From Planctomycetota bacterium (lineage in GTDB: Bacteria; Planctomycetota; UBA11346), in NCBI GenBank assembly GCA_013816485.1, contig JACDEI010000001.1, positions 124,001 through 188,000 of the forward strand: a stretch of DNA of 64,000 nucleotides, written 5' to 3'. The translations under genes were made by a program, and so were the position numbers. The notes below the pieces were generated by a model, which was given only the letters and a program-made list of their open reading frames with translations, had not been told where the DNA came from and did no database searches. Positions 25,601 to 34,836 of the stretch are shown here, one piece after another (the first letter of the stretch is position 1; each line of letters starts with the position of its first letter).

Positions 25601-28432
25601 AACGAGATGATCCGCAACCTGCGCGAAACCACCATCAAGAACAACGAACAGGATTGGCTAAAGACCAACCTCGCCAAGTTCTCACGCATGCTCCAGGGTC
25701 AGAAGGATCTGCTGACCGTCGGCAAGCTCATCCTCTCGGAACTCGCTGCGGTGGTGTCGGCACAGCAAGCGGTGTTCTACATGCTCGACGCGCCGCAGGA
25801 CGAGTTCAACGACGCTCCGCGACTCAAGCTGCTCGCCGGGTATGCCATCGGGCGCAACCATGCGCATGAATACCGCCTGGGCGAAAGTCTGATTGGTCAA
25901 TGTGCGGTCGAAGGCAAGAAGCTCATGCTCAAGGAGGTGCCGGAGGAATACATCCGCATCTCATCGGGCCTGGGCGAGGCCAAGCCGAAGAACATCATCG
26001 TCATGCCGGTGCTGTTCGAAGGACAGGTGAAAGGCGTGCTGGAGTTGGCGTCGTTCGAACGCTTCAGCCAGACCCACGAGGTGTTCCTCGACCAGTTGAT
26101 GGAATCGATCGGTATCGTGCTCAACACCATCGCCGCGAACATGCGTACCGAGGACCTGCTGGAACAGTCGCAATCGCTCGCGCGCGAACTGCAGAGCCAG
26201 CAGGAGGAATTGCAGATGACCAACCAGCAGCTCGAAGAAAAAGCCGGTCTGCTGGCCAAACAGAACACCGAGGTGGAGCGCAAGAACCAGGAGGTGGAAC
26301 AGGCGCGTTCGGCGCTCGAGGAAAAAGCCGCCCAGCTCGCGCTGACCTCGAAGTACAAGTCGGAATTCCTCGCCAACATGTCGCACGAGCTGCGTACGCC
26401 GCTCAATTCGCTGCTGATCCTGTCAGACCAGCTTTCACGCAATCCCGACGGCAACCTGCTCGGAAAACAGGTCGATTACGCCAAGACCATCCACGCCTCG
26501 GGCAACGACCTGCTCTCACTCATCAACGACATCCTCGACCTCTCGAAGATCGAATCGGGAACGGTCACCGTCGAGGCCAACGACCTGTTGCTGACCGACC
26601 TGCGCGACGACATCGAGCGCACCTTCGCCCACGTGGCGGAATCGTGCAGGCTCACGTTCAACATCATCCTCGACGAGAACCTGCCGCGCGTCATCCATAC
26701 CGACTCCAAGCGCCTCCAGCAGGTGGTGAAGAACCTGTTGTCGAACGCCTTCAAGTTCACCGAGACTGGCAGCGTCACCATCCACATCAGCCAGCCGAGC
26801 AGCGGCTGGAACGAAACGAACGATTCGCTCAATCGCGCTAACGGCGGCGTGCTGGCGTTCTCGGTGCTGGATACCGGCATCGGCATTCCGACGGACAAGC
26901 AGCAGATCATCTTCGAGGCCTTCCAGCAGGCCGACGGGTCCACCAGCCGCAAATACGGCGGCACCGGCCTGGGCCTGGCGATCAGCCGCGAGATCTCCCT
27001 CATGCTCGGTGGCGAGATCCGTCTCGAATCCCAGCACGGTCGGGGCAGCCGCTTCACGCTCTTCCTGCCGGCGGTGTACACCGCGCCGAAATCCGCGCGT
27101 CGTCAGATGAACGGCGAGCGTATCGGCCAACGCATCGTCACCGAATCACAGCACTCCCTGGCCGAGATCCCCGAGCCGGGGCGGTTGACCAACGAGTTCG
27201 GCGATGACCGGGACGGTCTCAGCAACGGAGAACCGGTGCTGCTGGTGGTCGACAACGACCGCGCGTTCGCGTCCTACCTGATGGAGGCAGCGCATGCCCA
27301 GGGCTTCAAGGTGCTGGTGACCGCGCGTGGCGGAGCGGCCATCTCGTTGGCGCGCCAGTACCGGCCGTCGGCGATCATCCTCGACATCAAGCTCTCGGAC
27401 ATCGAGGGTTGGCGCGTGCTGCAAAGCATCAAGAACGACCTGGCCACCCGCCACATCCCGGTACAGATCATCTCCAACGATGATGATCGCGAACGTGCCC
27501 TACGTCTCGGCGCTTTCGGCATGATCACCAAGCCGGTGAACAACGACCAGATCGCCACGCTGCTCCAGCACCTACGCACCTTCGCCACGGGCAAGACCCG
27601 TCGCCTGCTGGTGATCGAAGACAATCCCACCCAACGCGATCACGTGGTACAACTGGTCGCCGGTGCCGATATCGAAACCACCGCGGTCGGCAGCGCGAAG
27701 GAAGGTCTTGAGCTGCTGGAAAAGGAGAAGTTCGATTGTGTGGTGCTCGATCTCGGCCTGCCAGATGCCGGTGGTGGCGTCGAACTGGTCGATCAGGTGC
27801 AGTGCCTGATCGCGGAAACGTTCACGCCTCTGATCATCTACACCGGCAAGGACCTCGCACCGCACGACGACGCGGCGCTGCGCCAGCGCAGCAAAGCGAT
27901 CGTGGTGAAGGATTTCCGGGCCTCCGAACTGCTGCTCGATGAAGTCTCCACCTGTCTGCATCGTCCGCACCGGAACCTATCTGTCGTGCAGCGGCAGATG
28001 CTCGACGACCTGCATAAACCCGAGCATGTGCTCAAGGGCCGCAAGGTGCTCGTGGTCGATGACGACATCCGCAACATCTTCGCCATGACCAGCCTGCTCG
28101 AACGGTATGAGATGGTGGTCACCTCGGCGGAGGAGGGTCGCCACGCCATCGATGTGCTCGGTGCTGATCCGGGCATCGAGATCGTGCTGATGGACATCAT
28201 GATGCCGGACATGGACGGCTACGACACCATGCGTGCCATCCGTGCGAATCCGGAGTGCAAATCACTGCCGATCATTGCGCTAACCGCCAAGGCGATGAAG
28301 GGCGATCGTGAGAAGTGTCTCGATGCCGGTGCCTCGGACTACGTGTCCAAGCCGGTCGATGCCGACCATCTGCTGGCGACCTTGTGTGTCTGGCTCTACC
28401 AGCCGGCCGCCGTCGCCGGCGCGCGAGACTGA
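22640..28432 (+). CDS. Giant soluble poly-HAMP hybrid histidine kinase with three receiver domains
   Basis: A 1930-residue protein with no membrane segment. Residues 1-161 carry an initial HAMP pair. Residues 162-989 are nine head-to-tail copies of a 92-residue unit beginning [19 protein letters not shown], each spanning two HAMP modules. A GAF domain follows (about 1000-1160), then a coiled coil ([20 protein letters not shown]), HisKA with H1249 in SHELRTP and HATPase ([13 protein letters not shown]). Three receivers end the protein: acidic N1538-type pocket with D1582; D1661 with D1704; D1807-D1809 with D1852. This is the layout of fungal group III osmosensing kinases (Nik1/Os-1) and their bacterial relatives, with more HAMP units. 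It is followed 2 bp later by a second kinase. Confidence 0.92.
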   Translation: MPKNTRTALSTSKPKETTPATGSGSSDKRRMLQALLSLRSGDFSIQLNDEVGGVDGRIAEAFNDIVDLNRNMAQELDRLSRVVGKEGRLSQRATVGSLKGAWADSMHSVNELIEDLVHPTSETARVIGAVAKGDLSQSMALDVEGRVLHGEFKRTAVTVNTMVDQLASFASEVTRVAREVGTEGNLGGQARVKGVAGTWKDLTDNVNLMASNLTSQVRNIATVTTAVANGDLTKKITVDVKGEILELKNTVNTMVDQLSSFASEVTRVAREVGTEGNLGGQANVRGVAGTWKDLTDNVNSMAGNLTGQVRNIADVTKAVAAGDLSKKITVDVKGEILELKNTINTMVDQLNSFASEVTRVAREVGTEGKLGGQAEVMGVSGTWKGLTDNVNSMASNLTSQVRNIADVTKAVANGDLSKKITVTVQGEILELKNTVNTMVDQLSSFASEVTRVAREVGTEGKLGGQADVRGVAGTWKDLTDNVNSMASNLTSQVRNIADVTKAVAAGDLSKTITVTVQGEILELKNTVNTMVDQLSSFASEVTRVAREVGTEGNLGGQANVRGVAGTWKDLTDNVNSMAGNLTGQVRNIADVTKAVAAGDLTRKITVDVKGEILELKDTINTMVDQLNSFASEVTRVAREVGTEGKLGGQAEVKGVAGTWKDLTDNVNSMAGNLTSQVRNIAEVATAIATGDLSKKITVDVKGEILQLKDTINTMVDQLRSFASEVTRVAREVGTEGRLGGQADVQGVAGTWKDLTDNVNFMAGNLTGQVRNIADVTKAVAAGDLSKKITVDVKGEILELKNTINTMVDQLNSFASEVTRVAREVGTEGKLGGQAEVRGVSGTWKDLTENVNFMAGNLTSQVRGIAKVVTAVANGDLKRKLTVEAKGEIAELADTINNMTDTLAIFADQVTDMAREVGVEGKLGGQASVPGAAGTWKDLTDNVNQLAANLTTQVRAIADVATAVTKGDLTRSIAVAAQGEVAALKDNINEMIRNLRETTIKNNEQDWLKTNLAKFSRMLQGQKDLLTVGKLILSELAAVVSAQQAVFYMLDAPQDEFNDAPRLKLLAGYAIGRNHAHEYRLGESLIGQCAVEGKKLMLKEVPEEYIRISSGLGEAKPKNIIVMPVLFEGQVKGVLELASFERFSQTHEVFLDQLMESIGIVLNTIAANMRTEDLLEQSQSLARELQSQQEELQMTNQQLEEKAGLLAKQNTEVERKNQEVEQARSALEEKAAQLALTSKYKSEFLANMSHELRTPLNSLLILSDQLSRNPDGNLLGKQVDYAKTIHASGNDLLSLINDILDLSKIESGTVTVEANDLLLTDLRDDIERTFAHVAESCRLTFNIILDENLPRVIHTDSKRLQQVVKNLLSNAFKFTETGSVTIHISQPSSGWNETNDSLNRANGGVLAFSVLDTGIGIPTDKQQIIFEAFQQADGSTSRKYGGTGLGLAISREISLMLGGEIRLESQHGRGSRFTLFLPAVYTAPKSARRQMNGERIGQRIVTESQHSLAEIPEPGRLTNEFGDDRDGLSNGEPVLLVVDNDRAFASYLMEAAHAQGFKVLVTARGGAAISLARQYRPSAIILDIKLSDIEGWRVLQSIKNDLATRHIPVQIISNDDDRERALRLGAFGMITKPVNNDQIATLLQHLRTFATGKTRRLLVIEDNPTQRDHVVQLVAGADIETTAVGSAKEGLELLEKEKFDCVVLDLGLPDAGGGVELVDQVQCLIAETFTPLIIYTGKDLAPHDDAALRQRSKAIVVKDFRASELLLDEVSTCLHRPHRNLSVVQRQMLDDLHKPEHVLKGRKVLVVDDDIRNIFAMTSLLERYEMVVTSAEEGRHAIDVLGADPGIEIVLMDIMMPDMDGYDTMRAIRANPECKSLPIIALTAKAMKGDREKCLDAGASDYVSKPVDADHLLATLCVWLYQPAAVAGARD
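23123..25606 (+). repeat. Nine tandem 276-bp units inside the poly-HAMP kinase gene
   Basis: Nine in-frame copies of a 276-bp (92-codon) unit, exactly spaced. Copies 1-8 are very alike at DNA level; copy 9 is more diverged ([16 protein letters not shown]). The protein sequence of copy 2 recurs almost unchanged in copy 5, suggesting recent duplication or gene conversion. Confidence 0.95.
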
Positions 28433-28434
28433 CC

Positions 28435-30042
28435 ATGGACGATGCTCCCCTTTATGGTCATGGGACCCTGGTCGACACTCCGAGCGAATCGGCAAAGATC
28501 CTGCTGGTCGACGATCGTCCGGACAAGCTGGTCGCCCTGACCGCGGTGCTCAGCGAACTGGGCCAGGAGATCATTTGCGCCAATTCTGGTAAAGAGGCCT
28601 TGCGCCTGGTGCTCAGTCATGATTTCGCCGTGATCCTGCTCGACGTGAGCATGCCGGTGATGGATGGGTACGAAGCCGCCTCGCTGATCCGCAAACGACG
28701 CAAAAGCGAGGATACGCCGATCATCTTCATCACCGCGATGAGCGCGACCGATAACCATGCCTCCAAGGGATATTCGCTCGGTGCGGTGGATTACATCTAT
28801 GCCCCGGTGATCCCCGACATCCTGCGGGCGAAGGTGGCGGTCTTCGTCGACCTGTTCAACAAGGGGCGGGCGATCCGCCGCCAATCGGAGGCTTTGCGTC
28901 AGGCGGCGGAACAACGTGCCGACCGCCTTGAGGATCGTCTGGAAAGCCTGCTCAACCGGCTCAACGTCGGCATCTTCCGTTGCACGCTGGGCGGTCAGGT
29001 GATCAGTGCGAATCCGGCCTTCCTGCGCATCTACGGCATCAACCCAGCGGTCGATCCGAAGACGCTGAGCATGTCGCAGTTCTATCTCGATGAGGGTGAG
29101 CGCCGTCAGCTCAACGAGCGCCTCAAGCGTGATGGGCGGGTGCAGGAATGGCACGTGCACCACCGGTGCTTGGACGGCACGCGGATCTGGTGCTCGATCT
29201 CCAATACCCTGCTGACGGATGGCGACGGCACGTTCTACATCGATGGTCTGATCGAAGACATCACCGTGCGGAAGCAGGCCGAGGCGGCCCTCATTGCCAA
29301 GGCCGAGGAGTTGGCGCGCAGCAATGCCGAACTGGAGGAGTTCGCCTACGTCGCGTCGCACGATCTGCAGGAACCCCTGCGCATGATCTCATCCTATGCG
29401 TCGCTGTTGAACGAGCGGTATGCCAGCAGCATCGATGAACGCGGGCGGGGTTTTCTCGGTCAAATGGTCGAGAGTTCCAAGCGCATGCAGGATCTCATCC
29501 GTGACATCCTCTCGTTCTCCCGCATCGGCAAGGAGGCCACCAGCACCCATGTCGCCTGCGACGAGGTGCTCGACCGGGTGCTGTTCAACCTCGACGCCGC
29601 GATCCAGGAGAGCCAGGTCGAGATCCGCCGCGCACCCTTGCCGACGTTGCTGGGCGATGGCGTGCTTATCGCCCAGATATTCCAGAATCTCATTGGCAAC
29701 GCGATCAAGTTCCGCCGGGCAGGCGTCGCGCCCGTGATCACCATCGCCGCCCAGCAGGAGGGGGCGTGGTGGTGGTTGTCGGTAGAGGACAATGGCATCG
29801 GCATCCCCGCGGAGTGCACCGAACGGGTCTTCGAGGTGTTCCAGCGTCTCCATACGCGTTCGGAATACAGCGGCACCGGCATCGGCTTGGCGATCTGCCG
29901 CAAAGCGGTGCGCCATCACGGTGGCGACATCAGGGTCGAATCGGTCCTTGGTGAGGGCTCGATCTTCCGCTTCTCACTGCCGTCGGGTGCCATCCAGAGT
30001 TCAGTTGGAGTCCCTGCGCAGACCCGGATGGAGGTATCATGA
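28435..30042 (+). CDS. Receiver-PAS-histidine kinase
   Basis: A 535-residue protein. The N-terminal receiver (ILLVDDRPDK; acceptor in VILLDVSMPVMDG) is followed by a coiled coil, a PAS domain (about 165-280: NVGIFRCTLGGQVISANPAF), HisKA with H309 in VASHDLQEPLRM, and HATPase (VEDNGIGIPAECTERVFEVF, GTGIGLAICRKAV). The HDLQEPLR form of the H-box is typical of kinases that pass phosphate to small Rcp1-like regulators, and one follows at once with an ATGA overlap. It starts 2 bp after the poly-HAMP kinase stop, so it may accept signals from that kinase through its receiver. Confidence 0.9.
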   Translation: MDDAPLYGHGTLVDTPSESAKILLVDDRPDKLVALTAVLSELGQEIICANSGKEALRLVLSHDFAVILLDVSMPVMDGYEAASLIRKRRKSEDTPIIFITAMSATDNHASKGYSLGAVDYIYAPVIPDILRAKVAVFVDLFNKGRAIRRQSEALRQAAEQRADRLEDRLESLLNRLNVGIFRCTLGGQVISANPAFLRIYGINPAVDPKTLSMSQFYLDEGERRQLNERLKRDGRVQEWHVHHRCLDGTRIWCSISNTLLTDGDGTFYIDGLIEDITVRKQAEAALIAKAEELARSNAELEEFAYVASHDLQEPLRMISSYASLLNERYASSIDERGRGFLGQMVESSKRMQDLIRDILSFSRIGKEATSTHVACDEVLDRVLFNLDAAIQESQVEIRRAPLPTLLGDGVLIAQIFQNLIGNAIKFRRAGVAPVITIAAQQEGAWWWLSVEDNGIGIPAECTERVFEVFQRLHTRSEYSGTGIGLAICRKAVRHHGGDIRVESVLGEGSIFRFSLPSGAIQSSVGVPAQTRMEVS

Positions 30043-30440
30043 TCAGTGGACGTTCGCCCCGCGTGCTGATCGTCGAAGACAATCCCGGCGATGTCTTCCT
30101 CTTTCAGGAGGGCCTGCGCGAGATGGAAGTGAACATCGAACTGCTGGTGGCCACCGAAGTGGACGAGGGCATCCGCCTGCTCGCTCCCGCACACGGTCCG
30201 CCGCCGTGCTTGGCGCTGATCGATCTGCACCTGCCGAAACGTGATGGGAAATACCTGCTGGCCTACCTACGCGTACAGGCGCACCTCAGCGGCATGCCGG
30301 CAGTGATCCTGAGTTCGTCGCAGCGTCCAGTGGACCGCGACGCCTGCATAAAGCTGGGTGCGCACGATGTGCTGGTCAAGCCAAGCGACTGGAACGGCTA
30401 CTGCAGCCTCATCGACGATCTTGCGCGCTTCTGGTCGTAG
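30039..30440 (+). CDS. Rcp1-like single-domain response regulator
   Basis: A 133-residue CheY-like receiver: acidic pair VLIVEDNPGDV, acceptor Asp in LALIDLHLPKRDG, Thr/Ser switch in VILSSSQ and Lys in VLVKPSDWNG. The long insert after the first helix (APAHGPPP) is usual in Rcp1 types. It has no output domain. The ATG overlaps the kinase stop as ATGA, so the pair is translationally coupled. Confidence 0.9.
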   Translation: MISGRSPRVLIVEDNPGDVFLFQEGLREMEVNIELLVATEVDEGIRLLAPAHGPPPCLALIDLHLPKRDGKYLLAYLRVQAHLSGMPAVILSSSQRPVDRDACIKLGAHDVLVKPSDWNGYCSLIDDLARFWS

Positions 30441-30599
30441 CATCCCCCAGATGCGCAACGCGAGATCGTCGCCATCGTCTGCGAGCCGGTGGGTTTTACC
30501 GGCCGCTTCGCGCCGTTGTCGAGCGGTAATGAGGAGCTCGCCCGTTTGCAGGAGCGATGGGAACATCACGCCCGCTTGGGGTGCGGTGCTTTTCGCTGA
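30441..30599 (+). pseudogene. Coding-like remnant in frame after the regulator stop
   Basis: Directly after the TAG of the response regulator, 52 further codons read in the same frame with coding-like composition: AQREIVAIVCEPVGFTGRF, then LSSGNEELARLQERWEHHAR, ending in TGA. There is no start codon of its own. It may be the tail of a lost neighbour. No family is recognised. Confidence 0.3.
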
Positions 30600-30636
30600 T
30601 ACCAATTCGTGATCAAAAGACCACGAATGCATGAAG

Positions 30637-30690
30637 GCGATTGAACCGCCACGACGCCACGACGCCACGGAACAACAGAGACTTGGTGTC
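30637..30690. repeat. Family A repeat, copy 1 (half element)
   Basis: GGCGATTGAACCGCCACGAC followed by two more CGCCACGA-type units and GGAACAACAGAGAC. It shares its core with copies at 36695, 43573, 61618 and 63423. Only the left arm is seen here; the gap continues with a related hairpin at 30711. Confidence 0.8.
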
Positions 30691-30710
30691 GCCGAGCCCT
30701 TTCAACCAGA

Positions 30711-30803
30711 TTGAACAAGAGGATCGGAGGAACGGAGAAAGCCTGGGATCAATGGGCTTCTTTCCTGTCTTCACCTCCGTTCCTCCGTTTCTCTTGTTCA
30801 AGG
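30711..30803. repeat. Hairpin repeat related to family B
   Basis: Arms TTGAACAAGAGGATCGGAGG (left, from 30711) and its approximate complement ending CTCTTGTTCAA (right, 30772-30801) enclose about 30 nt. The arms contain GGAGGAACGGAG units like those of the elements at 20703 and 63241, but the loop differs. Confidence 0.75.
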
Positions 30804-30914
30804 TGCGGTCTCGAAAGGCTTAGCTTTACTCCATTGGCCCATCGGGCTGGGCCAGAGCACCGTTTGGATCTGGACGAAAGCGCCCTGCGCATTTACACTC
30901 GGAGCAAGCCCCTT

Positions 30915-31388
30915 ATGCGAACCTCAGGTCCCACCTACCGCGTCCTGGTCGTCGATGACAACGAGGATGACCTCCATCTCTTGCAAGAAGCGGTCACCGA
31001 ACTCGCGTTGCCAATAGTTATGGAGACGTGTGCGTCCGCCACTCATGCAGTGGATTTGCTCGGCATAGATCGTGAGTTCAACATGATCCTGTCGGATCTG
31101 AACATGCCGCGTATTACCGGCCTTGAACTATTCAAGAGCCTCCGCAGCAAGCCAGAGTTCAAGGCCATTTCAATGGTGCTGATGAGCAGTAGTCGACGGA
31201 CCAATCTGCCGCACTCCATCGTCAATGAGCTTCAATTCCCCTATTTTACCAAGGCCACTACTTGGCCTGAGTTCCTGATCTTGGCCCAAGAGATGTACAG
31301 CACGCTGAGAGATGGCAGGTCCCATGAATCGGGACGGCTGTTAGCGGAGCGGATGACGCCCCCGAAGGGCTTCCCCAAGGCCGACTAG
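30915..31388 (+). CDS. Single-domain response regulator
   Basis: A 157-residue receiver: VLVVDDNEDDLHLLQEAV, acceptor in MILSDLNMPRITG, switch residues in VLMSSSRRTN; the usual KP lysine pair is replaced by FTKATTWPEF, as in Rcp1 types. GGAG lies about 10 nt before the ATG. Codon use is a little more AT-rich than in neighbouring genes, as is the kinase at 32116, its probable partner across the gap. Confidence 0.85.
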   Translation: MRTSGPTYRVLVVDDNEDDLHLLQEAVTELALPIVMETCASATHAVDLLGIDREFNMILSDLNMPRITGLELFKSLRSKPEFKAISMVLMSSSRRTNLPHSIVNELQFPYFTKATTWPEFLILAQEMYSTLRDGRSHESGRLLAERMTPPKGFPKAD

Positions 31389-31674
31389 TGATGGGCCGCA
31401 GCAGCTACAGCAGGTACAGCAGCGACAGCAGCTTCAGCCGCCTAAGTGTTCCCCGCGCAATTCCCGCTAAACCCCAGGTCGATCGCTCCGCGCTACCGTT
31501 GGGAAGCTGCCCTAGCGTTTGAAAACGCGAGTGACCAAAACCAGACAAAAAAAGCCGACGAATTCAGCGATCCCCAATGACCCGGTACAAATGCCGCCGC
31601 AGAGCTTGCATAGGTTTCTGTCGGTTCTTTGGCGTGATCAGTGGGTAACCGATGTTCAATCGGAGATGATCGGG

Positions 31675-31795
31675 TCGCAGAGGCTCAGAGGCGCAGAGAC
31701 GAAAATGGGTTGTTTTGGTCTTTCTCTGCGCCTCTGCGCCGCTGCGCCTCTGCGCCGCTGCGCCGCTGCGCCGCTGCGCCGCTGCGGCCAATCCT
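31675..31795. repeat. Family C hairpin with CTCTGCGCC units
   Basis: The left arm (about 31676-31703, CAGAGGCTCAGAGGCGCAGA) pairs with the right arm (about 31724-31745). The right side extends into about five further GCTGCGCC/CTCTGCGCC units. Short frames read through it are repeats of A-P-L-R-R and are not genes. The same unit is found at 9807-9850. Confidence 0.8.
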
Positions 31796-32044
31796 ATTGC
31801 CCCAGATCCCTGACGTAGACCCCAGAGCGCAGGGGAGATCTAACGGCTTGCTTCTCCAGCCCACTCATCTCGCCGAAGAACCATTCCGTCTTCTCTTTTT
31901 TCAATGGCGTCAAGGTCCTCGGATCGAAGATCCAGACTGGTCTGCAGAATCGTTCGCTCAAGGCGATCCGCCGACGTGAATTGCATGGTGAGGTTTCGAT
32001 CTTGCAGGGTTTGAAATGGGAGACGAGGGAGAGCGGAACTTCTT

Positions 32045-32061
32045 TTGGCATACAAGTTGCT
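32045..32061 (+). promoter_or_regulatory. sigma54-like promoter
   Basis: TTGGCATA-N4-TTGCT, consensus at both elements. The predicted start is near 32072, 44 nt before the kinase ATG at 32116. Half-sites TTGCATGG and TTGCAGGG lie 43-64 bp upstream. Confidence 0.65.
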
Positions 32062-32115
32062 CGCACGGCGTGTCGTTGCGAGTGTGGCCGCTCATAGTCT
32101 TAGCTAAGGAACGTC

Positions 32116-33183
32116 ATGCGTACGCCCAAAGACATTGCGATGGAGATGCTCGTCGAACGGATCGATGACTATGCGATTTTCACCCTAGATGCGATTGGGC
32201 GAATCACGAGTTGGAACCCGGCGGCGCAACGGATGAAGGGGTATACGGAACAGGAGGCAATCGGTCAAAACTACTCAATCTTGTATACCGACGAAGGTGT
32301 GAGATCTGGGGAGCCGGAATGGAACCTGCGGATCGCTAATGATCAGGGTTTCTATAAAGGCGAGGGGCTGAGGCGGCGAAAGAACGGGGAGACCTTCAAT
32401 GCAGATATCTCGATCACCAAATTACCCGACCCAGCTGGCGGATTTGCCAAGATTGTCCGCGACATCAGCCAGCGTGTGCGCGAGCGCGATGAACTGCATA
32501 AGGCGAACCGCGATCTCGAGCAGTTCGCATCCATCGCCGCGCATGATCTTCAAGAGCCGCTGCGCATGGTGACGAACTTCCTGGGTCTCCTTGAACGTCG
32601 CGCTGGGCTCGTGCTCGATGAGCAAGCTCGCGGCTATCTCGCGCATGCCGTGGAAGGTGCTGAGCGCATGAGCCGTCTCACCAACCACCTCCTGACGCTC
32701 GCGCGAGTCAGTCGAGAGAGCGTTCAGTTGGAGCCCACCGAAATATCTTCGGCCTGGGAGGAGGCGGTTGACAACATGAGCGAGACCGTCAAGCAGACCG
32801 GTGCCGCCGTCACTCGGGATGAGCTGCCGATGGCACTGGCGACCCGCCAGCAAATCGTGCAGCTATTCCAGAATATCATTTCCAACTCCTTGAAATACCG
32901 GCACCAAGGCGTCGTCCCTTCCGTCCATGCCGGCTCGGTACCGAATGCAGATGCGCGCATGAACACGTTCTACGTCAAGGACAATGGCATCGGGATGCCG
33001 CGTGCTGACTTGAAGCGCGTCTTCGACGCATTCACTCGCCTTCACTCGCGGGGAGAGGTCGCCGGCACGGGATTGGGGCTGACCATTTGCAGTAGGATCG
33101 TCGAGCGTCACCGGGGCCGCATGTGGGTAGAATCAGAGGTCGGGAACGGCTCCACCTTCTATTTTAGCTTGCTTAAGTCTTAG
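32116..33183 (+). CDS. PAS-histidine kinase
   Basis: A 355-residue cytoplasmic kinase. PAS domain at about 10-125 (DDYAIFTLDAIGRITSWNPA, AQRMKGYTEQEAIGQNYSIL); HisKA with H143 in IAAHDLQEPLRMV; HATPase with N-box FQNIISNSLKYR, G1 VKDNGIGMP and G2 GTGLGLTICSRIV. It lacks a receiver, so the likely partner is the single-domain regulator at 30915 or 36044. AAGGAA lies upstream of the ATG. The stop is followed in frame by a dihydrofolate-reductase-like remnant. Confidence 0.9.
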   Translation: MRTPKDIAMEMLVERIDDYAIFTLDAIGRITSWNPAAQRMKGYTEQEAIGQNYSILYTDEGVRSGEPEWNLRIANDQGFYKGEGLRRRKNGETFNADISITKLPDPAGGFAKIVRDISQRVRERDELHKANRDLEQFASIAAHDLQEPLRMVTNFLGLLERRAGLVLDEQARGYLAHAVEGAERMSRLTNHLLTLARVSRESVQLEPTEISSAWEEAVDNMSETVKQTGAAVTRDELPMALATRQQIVQLFQNIISNSLKYRHQGVVPSVHAGSVPNADARMNTFYVKDNGIGMPRADLKRVFDAFTRLHSRGEVAGTGLGLTICSRIVERHRGRMWVESEVGNGSTFYFSLLKS

Positions 33184-33400
33184 CCTAGGGGTCCGGACGC
33201 CAATGTGCTTGCGGGTGGCGTTGAGGGCAGCGCGAGTCTGAAGAGCCTGAAGAGGCTGAAGAGTAAGCGTGGCCGCGACATCCTTAGGTGGGGCTGACCG
33301 ATGGTCGCCTCGTCGGCCATGCAGGCCGAACTCATCGACGAATACCAGTTCGTCACGCATGCGATCATCGCGGGACGCGGCAAGGACGGGTGTGCAGAAA
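33184..33400 (+). pseudogene. Remnant of a dihydrofolate-reductase-family (RibD C-terminal-like) gene
   Basis: Reading in the frame of the kinase past its stop gives VLAGGVEGSASLKSLKRLK, KRGRDILRWG, a TGA, then MQAELIDEYQFVTHAIIAG and RGKDG. This order matches the C-terminal half of small DHFR/RibD-like proteins (LK..PGKDI..G...LIDEY.....V.GRGK). The in-frame TGA and missing N-terminal half mark it as broken. It overlaps no intact gene. Confidence 0.5.
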
Positions 33401-33454
33401 ACCTGATTCCACGCGAGTCCCGATCACGTTGCAGGGGCCATCGCACGACAGCCC

Positions 33455-33471
33455 TTGGCATGGTTCTAGCT
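33455..33471 (+). promoter_or_regulatory. sigma54-like promoter
   Basis: TTGGCATG-N4-TAGCT with correct GG/GC spacing. The predicted start is near 33482, 54 nt before the ATG at 33536. A half-site TTGCAGGGGCC lies 17 bp upstream (33429-33439). Confidence 0.55.
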
Positions 33472-33535
33472 TCTTCCTTACGGGGCCAAACGTGGCCGCC
33501 ATAGCATCCACCCCCGATGACCGAGCGAGGCGATC

Positions 33536-33943
33536 ATGAGCAAGAAAACCAGTTCCCCAACCACTGGGAAAAAATCCGAGAAGAACGAGAAGAAGAAAGC
33601 GCACGCAACGAGGGCCAGGGTAGCTGCAACATCCGCACCAAAGGCCGTCAGCACGGCCAAGACAGCGAAAGCAAACCATGGCGGTCGAACTGAGCGCGTC
33701 GAAGAACCGGCGCTCGGTAAACAACGCGACGCGTCCGACCTCGCGAGTGATGAGCAGCTGCGCCACGACCTCGAAGACGAGGGCGCACGTAGTCCTGCTG
33801 ATCGTCACCGCGAACGTCTTACCGCGGTCGAGGCGGAGGAGGATGACGTACGTGGTGAAGACGACGAACCGCGGAAAGAAGCACAACAGCGCGAGCAGGC
33901 GATCAGCGAACAGGACGCTGACGACGAGGATGAACGGCCCTGA
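33536..33943 (+). CDS. Low-complexity protein, basic N-terminus and acidic C-terminus
   Basis: A 135-residue protein. The first 50 residues are Lys/Ala-rich (KKSEKNEKKKAHATRARVAA), rather like histone-H1-type tails. The last 60 are acidic and Gln/Arg-rich (LTAVEAEEDDVRGEDDEPRK), likely disordered or coiled. No family is assigned. The opposite-strand frame over the same DNA lacks any start signal. It is supported as real by its own sigma54-like promoter and biased charge pattern. Confidence 0.55.
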   Translation: MSKKTSSPTTGKKSEKNEKKKAHATRARVAATSAPKAVSTAKTAKANHGGRTERVEEPALGKQRDASDLASDEQLRHDLEDEGARSPADRHRERLTAVEAEEDDVRGEDDEPRKEAQQREQAISEQDADDEDERP

Positions 33944-34215
33944 TCATCCTTGGGCGAGGCATGATCATCGGACATGCGCATGCGTAACGCCTTCAGATGC
34001 CTGATAATTGGCATTCGTTCCGGCTGGCCCCCATAACTCGCCGAGCGCGCGGCCTGGGATTGCCTTCATAATGCGGGTAGCAAGGCGAGACGCCGCCGCT
34101 TGAACACGGCGATCACGTCCGGTAGATCAGTCACGAGCGTTAGGCATCGTCCCTTTGGCCGCGCGCTTTATCCAGGCAGCGTCGACGACGCGACCTCCAA
34201 TGATAGGACTCCCAC
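33944..34215. other. Intergenic region, weak promoter-like site only
   Basis: A TTGGCATT at 34008 is followed by GC one base too far (13 instead of 12), so it is not called a sigma54 promoter. Nothing else stands out. Confidence 0.3.
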
Positions 34216-34836
34216 ATGAGTACGCCTCCTATCAGCGACGCCGCTGCCTCTGCTCGCCCCGCTCTTGAGAACGACGCGAAGACCCCCCAGACCACGACTG
34301 AACTCGCGCGCCTCAAGGCCGTCGACACCGGATTGGAGCGCGACGACTTCGTCCGCACCCTTCTCCGGCATCTCTCGGGAACGCTCCAGGACGTCGTGGG
34401 CGTCAAGGAAGCGGCCAGCTTCGTGAGCATCGTGGGTCAGCGGATGGGCGAGGAGATGAATGCGAGTTATCGGCGAGCCCTGCAGGTCTCGCAGCTCTCG
34501 CCCGAGCAGGTGGCGGCAGTATGCCTCGATCTCAAGCGACGGATCAAGGGCGATTTCTTCATCATCGAGCAGACCCCGGAAAAGATCGTCTTTGGCAACC
34601 GGGCCTGTCCGTTTGGAGACAAGGTCGTCGGGCGACCGGCGCTATGCATGATGACCAGCAATGTCTTCGGCCACATCGCCGCGGAGAACCTCGGCTACAG
34701 CAAGGTCGCGCTTGAGCAAACCATCGCGGATGGCCATCCCGGGTGCCGGGTGGTCGTCTACCTGAAGCCGACCGAGGAGGCTCGCGACAGCGAGGGACGT
34801 GAATACAGCGCCGGCATGAAAGCGCCTTCCCCTTGA
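34216..34836 (+). CDS. MetOD1-like sensory domain protein
   Basis: A 206-residue protein. The C-terminal half (FIIEQTPEKIVFGNRACPFG, RPALCMMTSNVFGHIAAENL, DGHPGCRVVVYLKPTEEA) matches what is known as the methanogen output domain 1 (MetOD1), a small ligand-binding-like fold found in sensors. Conserved Cys lie in RACPFG, ALCMMT and PGCRVV. Its stop overlaps the TTG start of the next kinase (TTGA), so the two proteins are made together and this one is probably the sensing partner. The ligand is unknown. Confidence 0.7.
   Translation: MSTPPISDAAASARPALENDAKTPQTTTELARLKAVDTGLERDDFVRTLLRHLSGTLQDVVGVKEAASFVSIVGQRMGEEMNASYRRALQVSQLSPEQVAAVCLDLKRRIKGDFFIIEQTPEKIVFGNRACPFGDKVVGRPALCMMTSNVFGHIAAENLGYSKVALEQTIADGHPGCRVVVYLKPTEEARDSEGREYSAGMKAPSP

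Larger units (their letters stand above)
31389..32115. other. Long intergenic region with a hairpin and a sigma54-like promoter
   Basis: No convincing gene in 727 bp. A minus-strand frame at 31794-32066 lacks support. It holds the family C hairpin (31675-31795), half-sites TTGCATGG (31981) and TTGCAGGG (32002) and the promoter at 32045. The DNA is less GC-rich than the rest of the window. Confidence 0.5.

Noticed and set aside
25165..25869. Long frames in other phases inside the poly-HAMP gene
   Set aside because: They arise from the 276-bp repeat and the GC-rich third positions of the true frame.
30637..30690. Short regular repeats that could suggest a CRISPR array
   Set aside because: The units are directly adjacent or form inverted arms; there are no unique spacers of equal length and no cas genes.
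31564..31979. Short frames on both strands across 31564-31979
   Set aside because: They are translations of the family C tandem repeat (Ala, Pro, Leu, Arg repeats) and have no ribosome site.
31794..32066. 90-residue minus-strand frame in the long gap before the PAS kinase
   Set aside because: No ribosome site, no family traits, and it overlaps the sigma54-like promoter on the other strand.
33365..33886. 173-residue minus-strand frame opposite the charged protein gene
   Set aside because: No start signal; the opposite frame has biased charge and an upstream promoter, so this is a mirror frame.
34008..34025. TTGGCATT as a sigma54 promoter for the MetOD1 gene
   Set aside because: The GC is 13 bp from the GG instead of 12, which is known to harm sigma54 binding.
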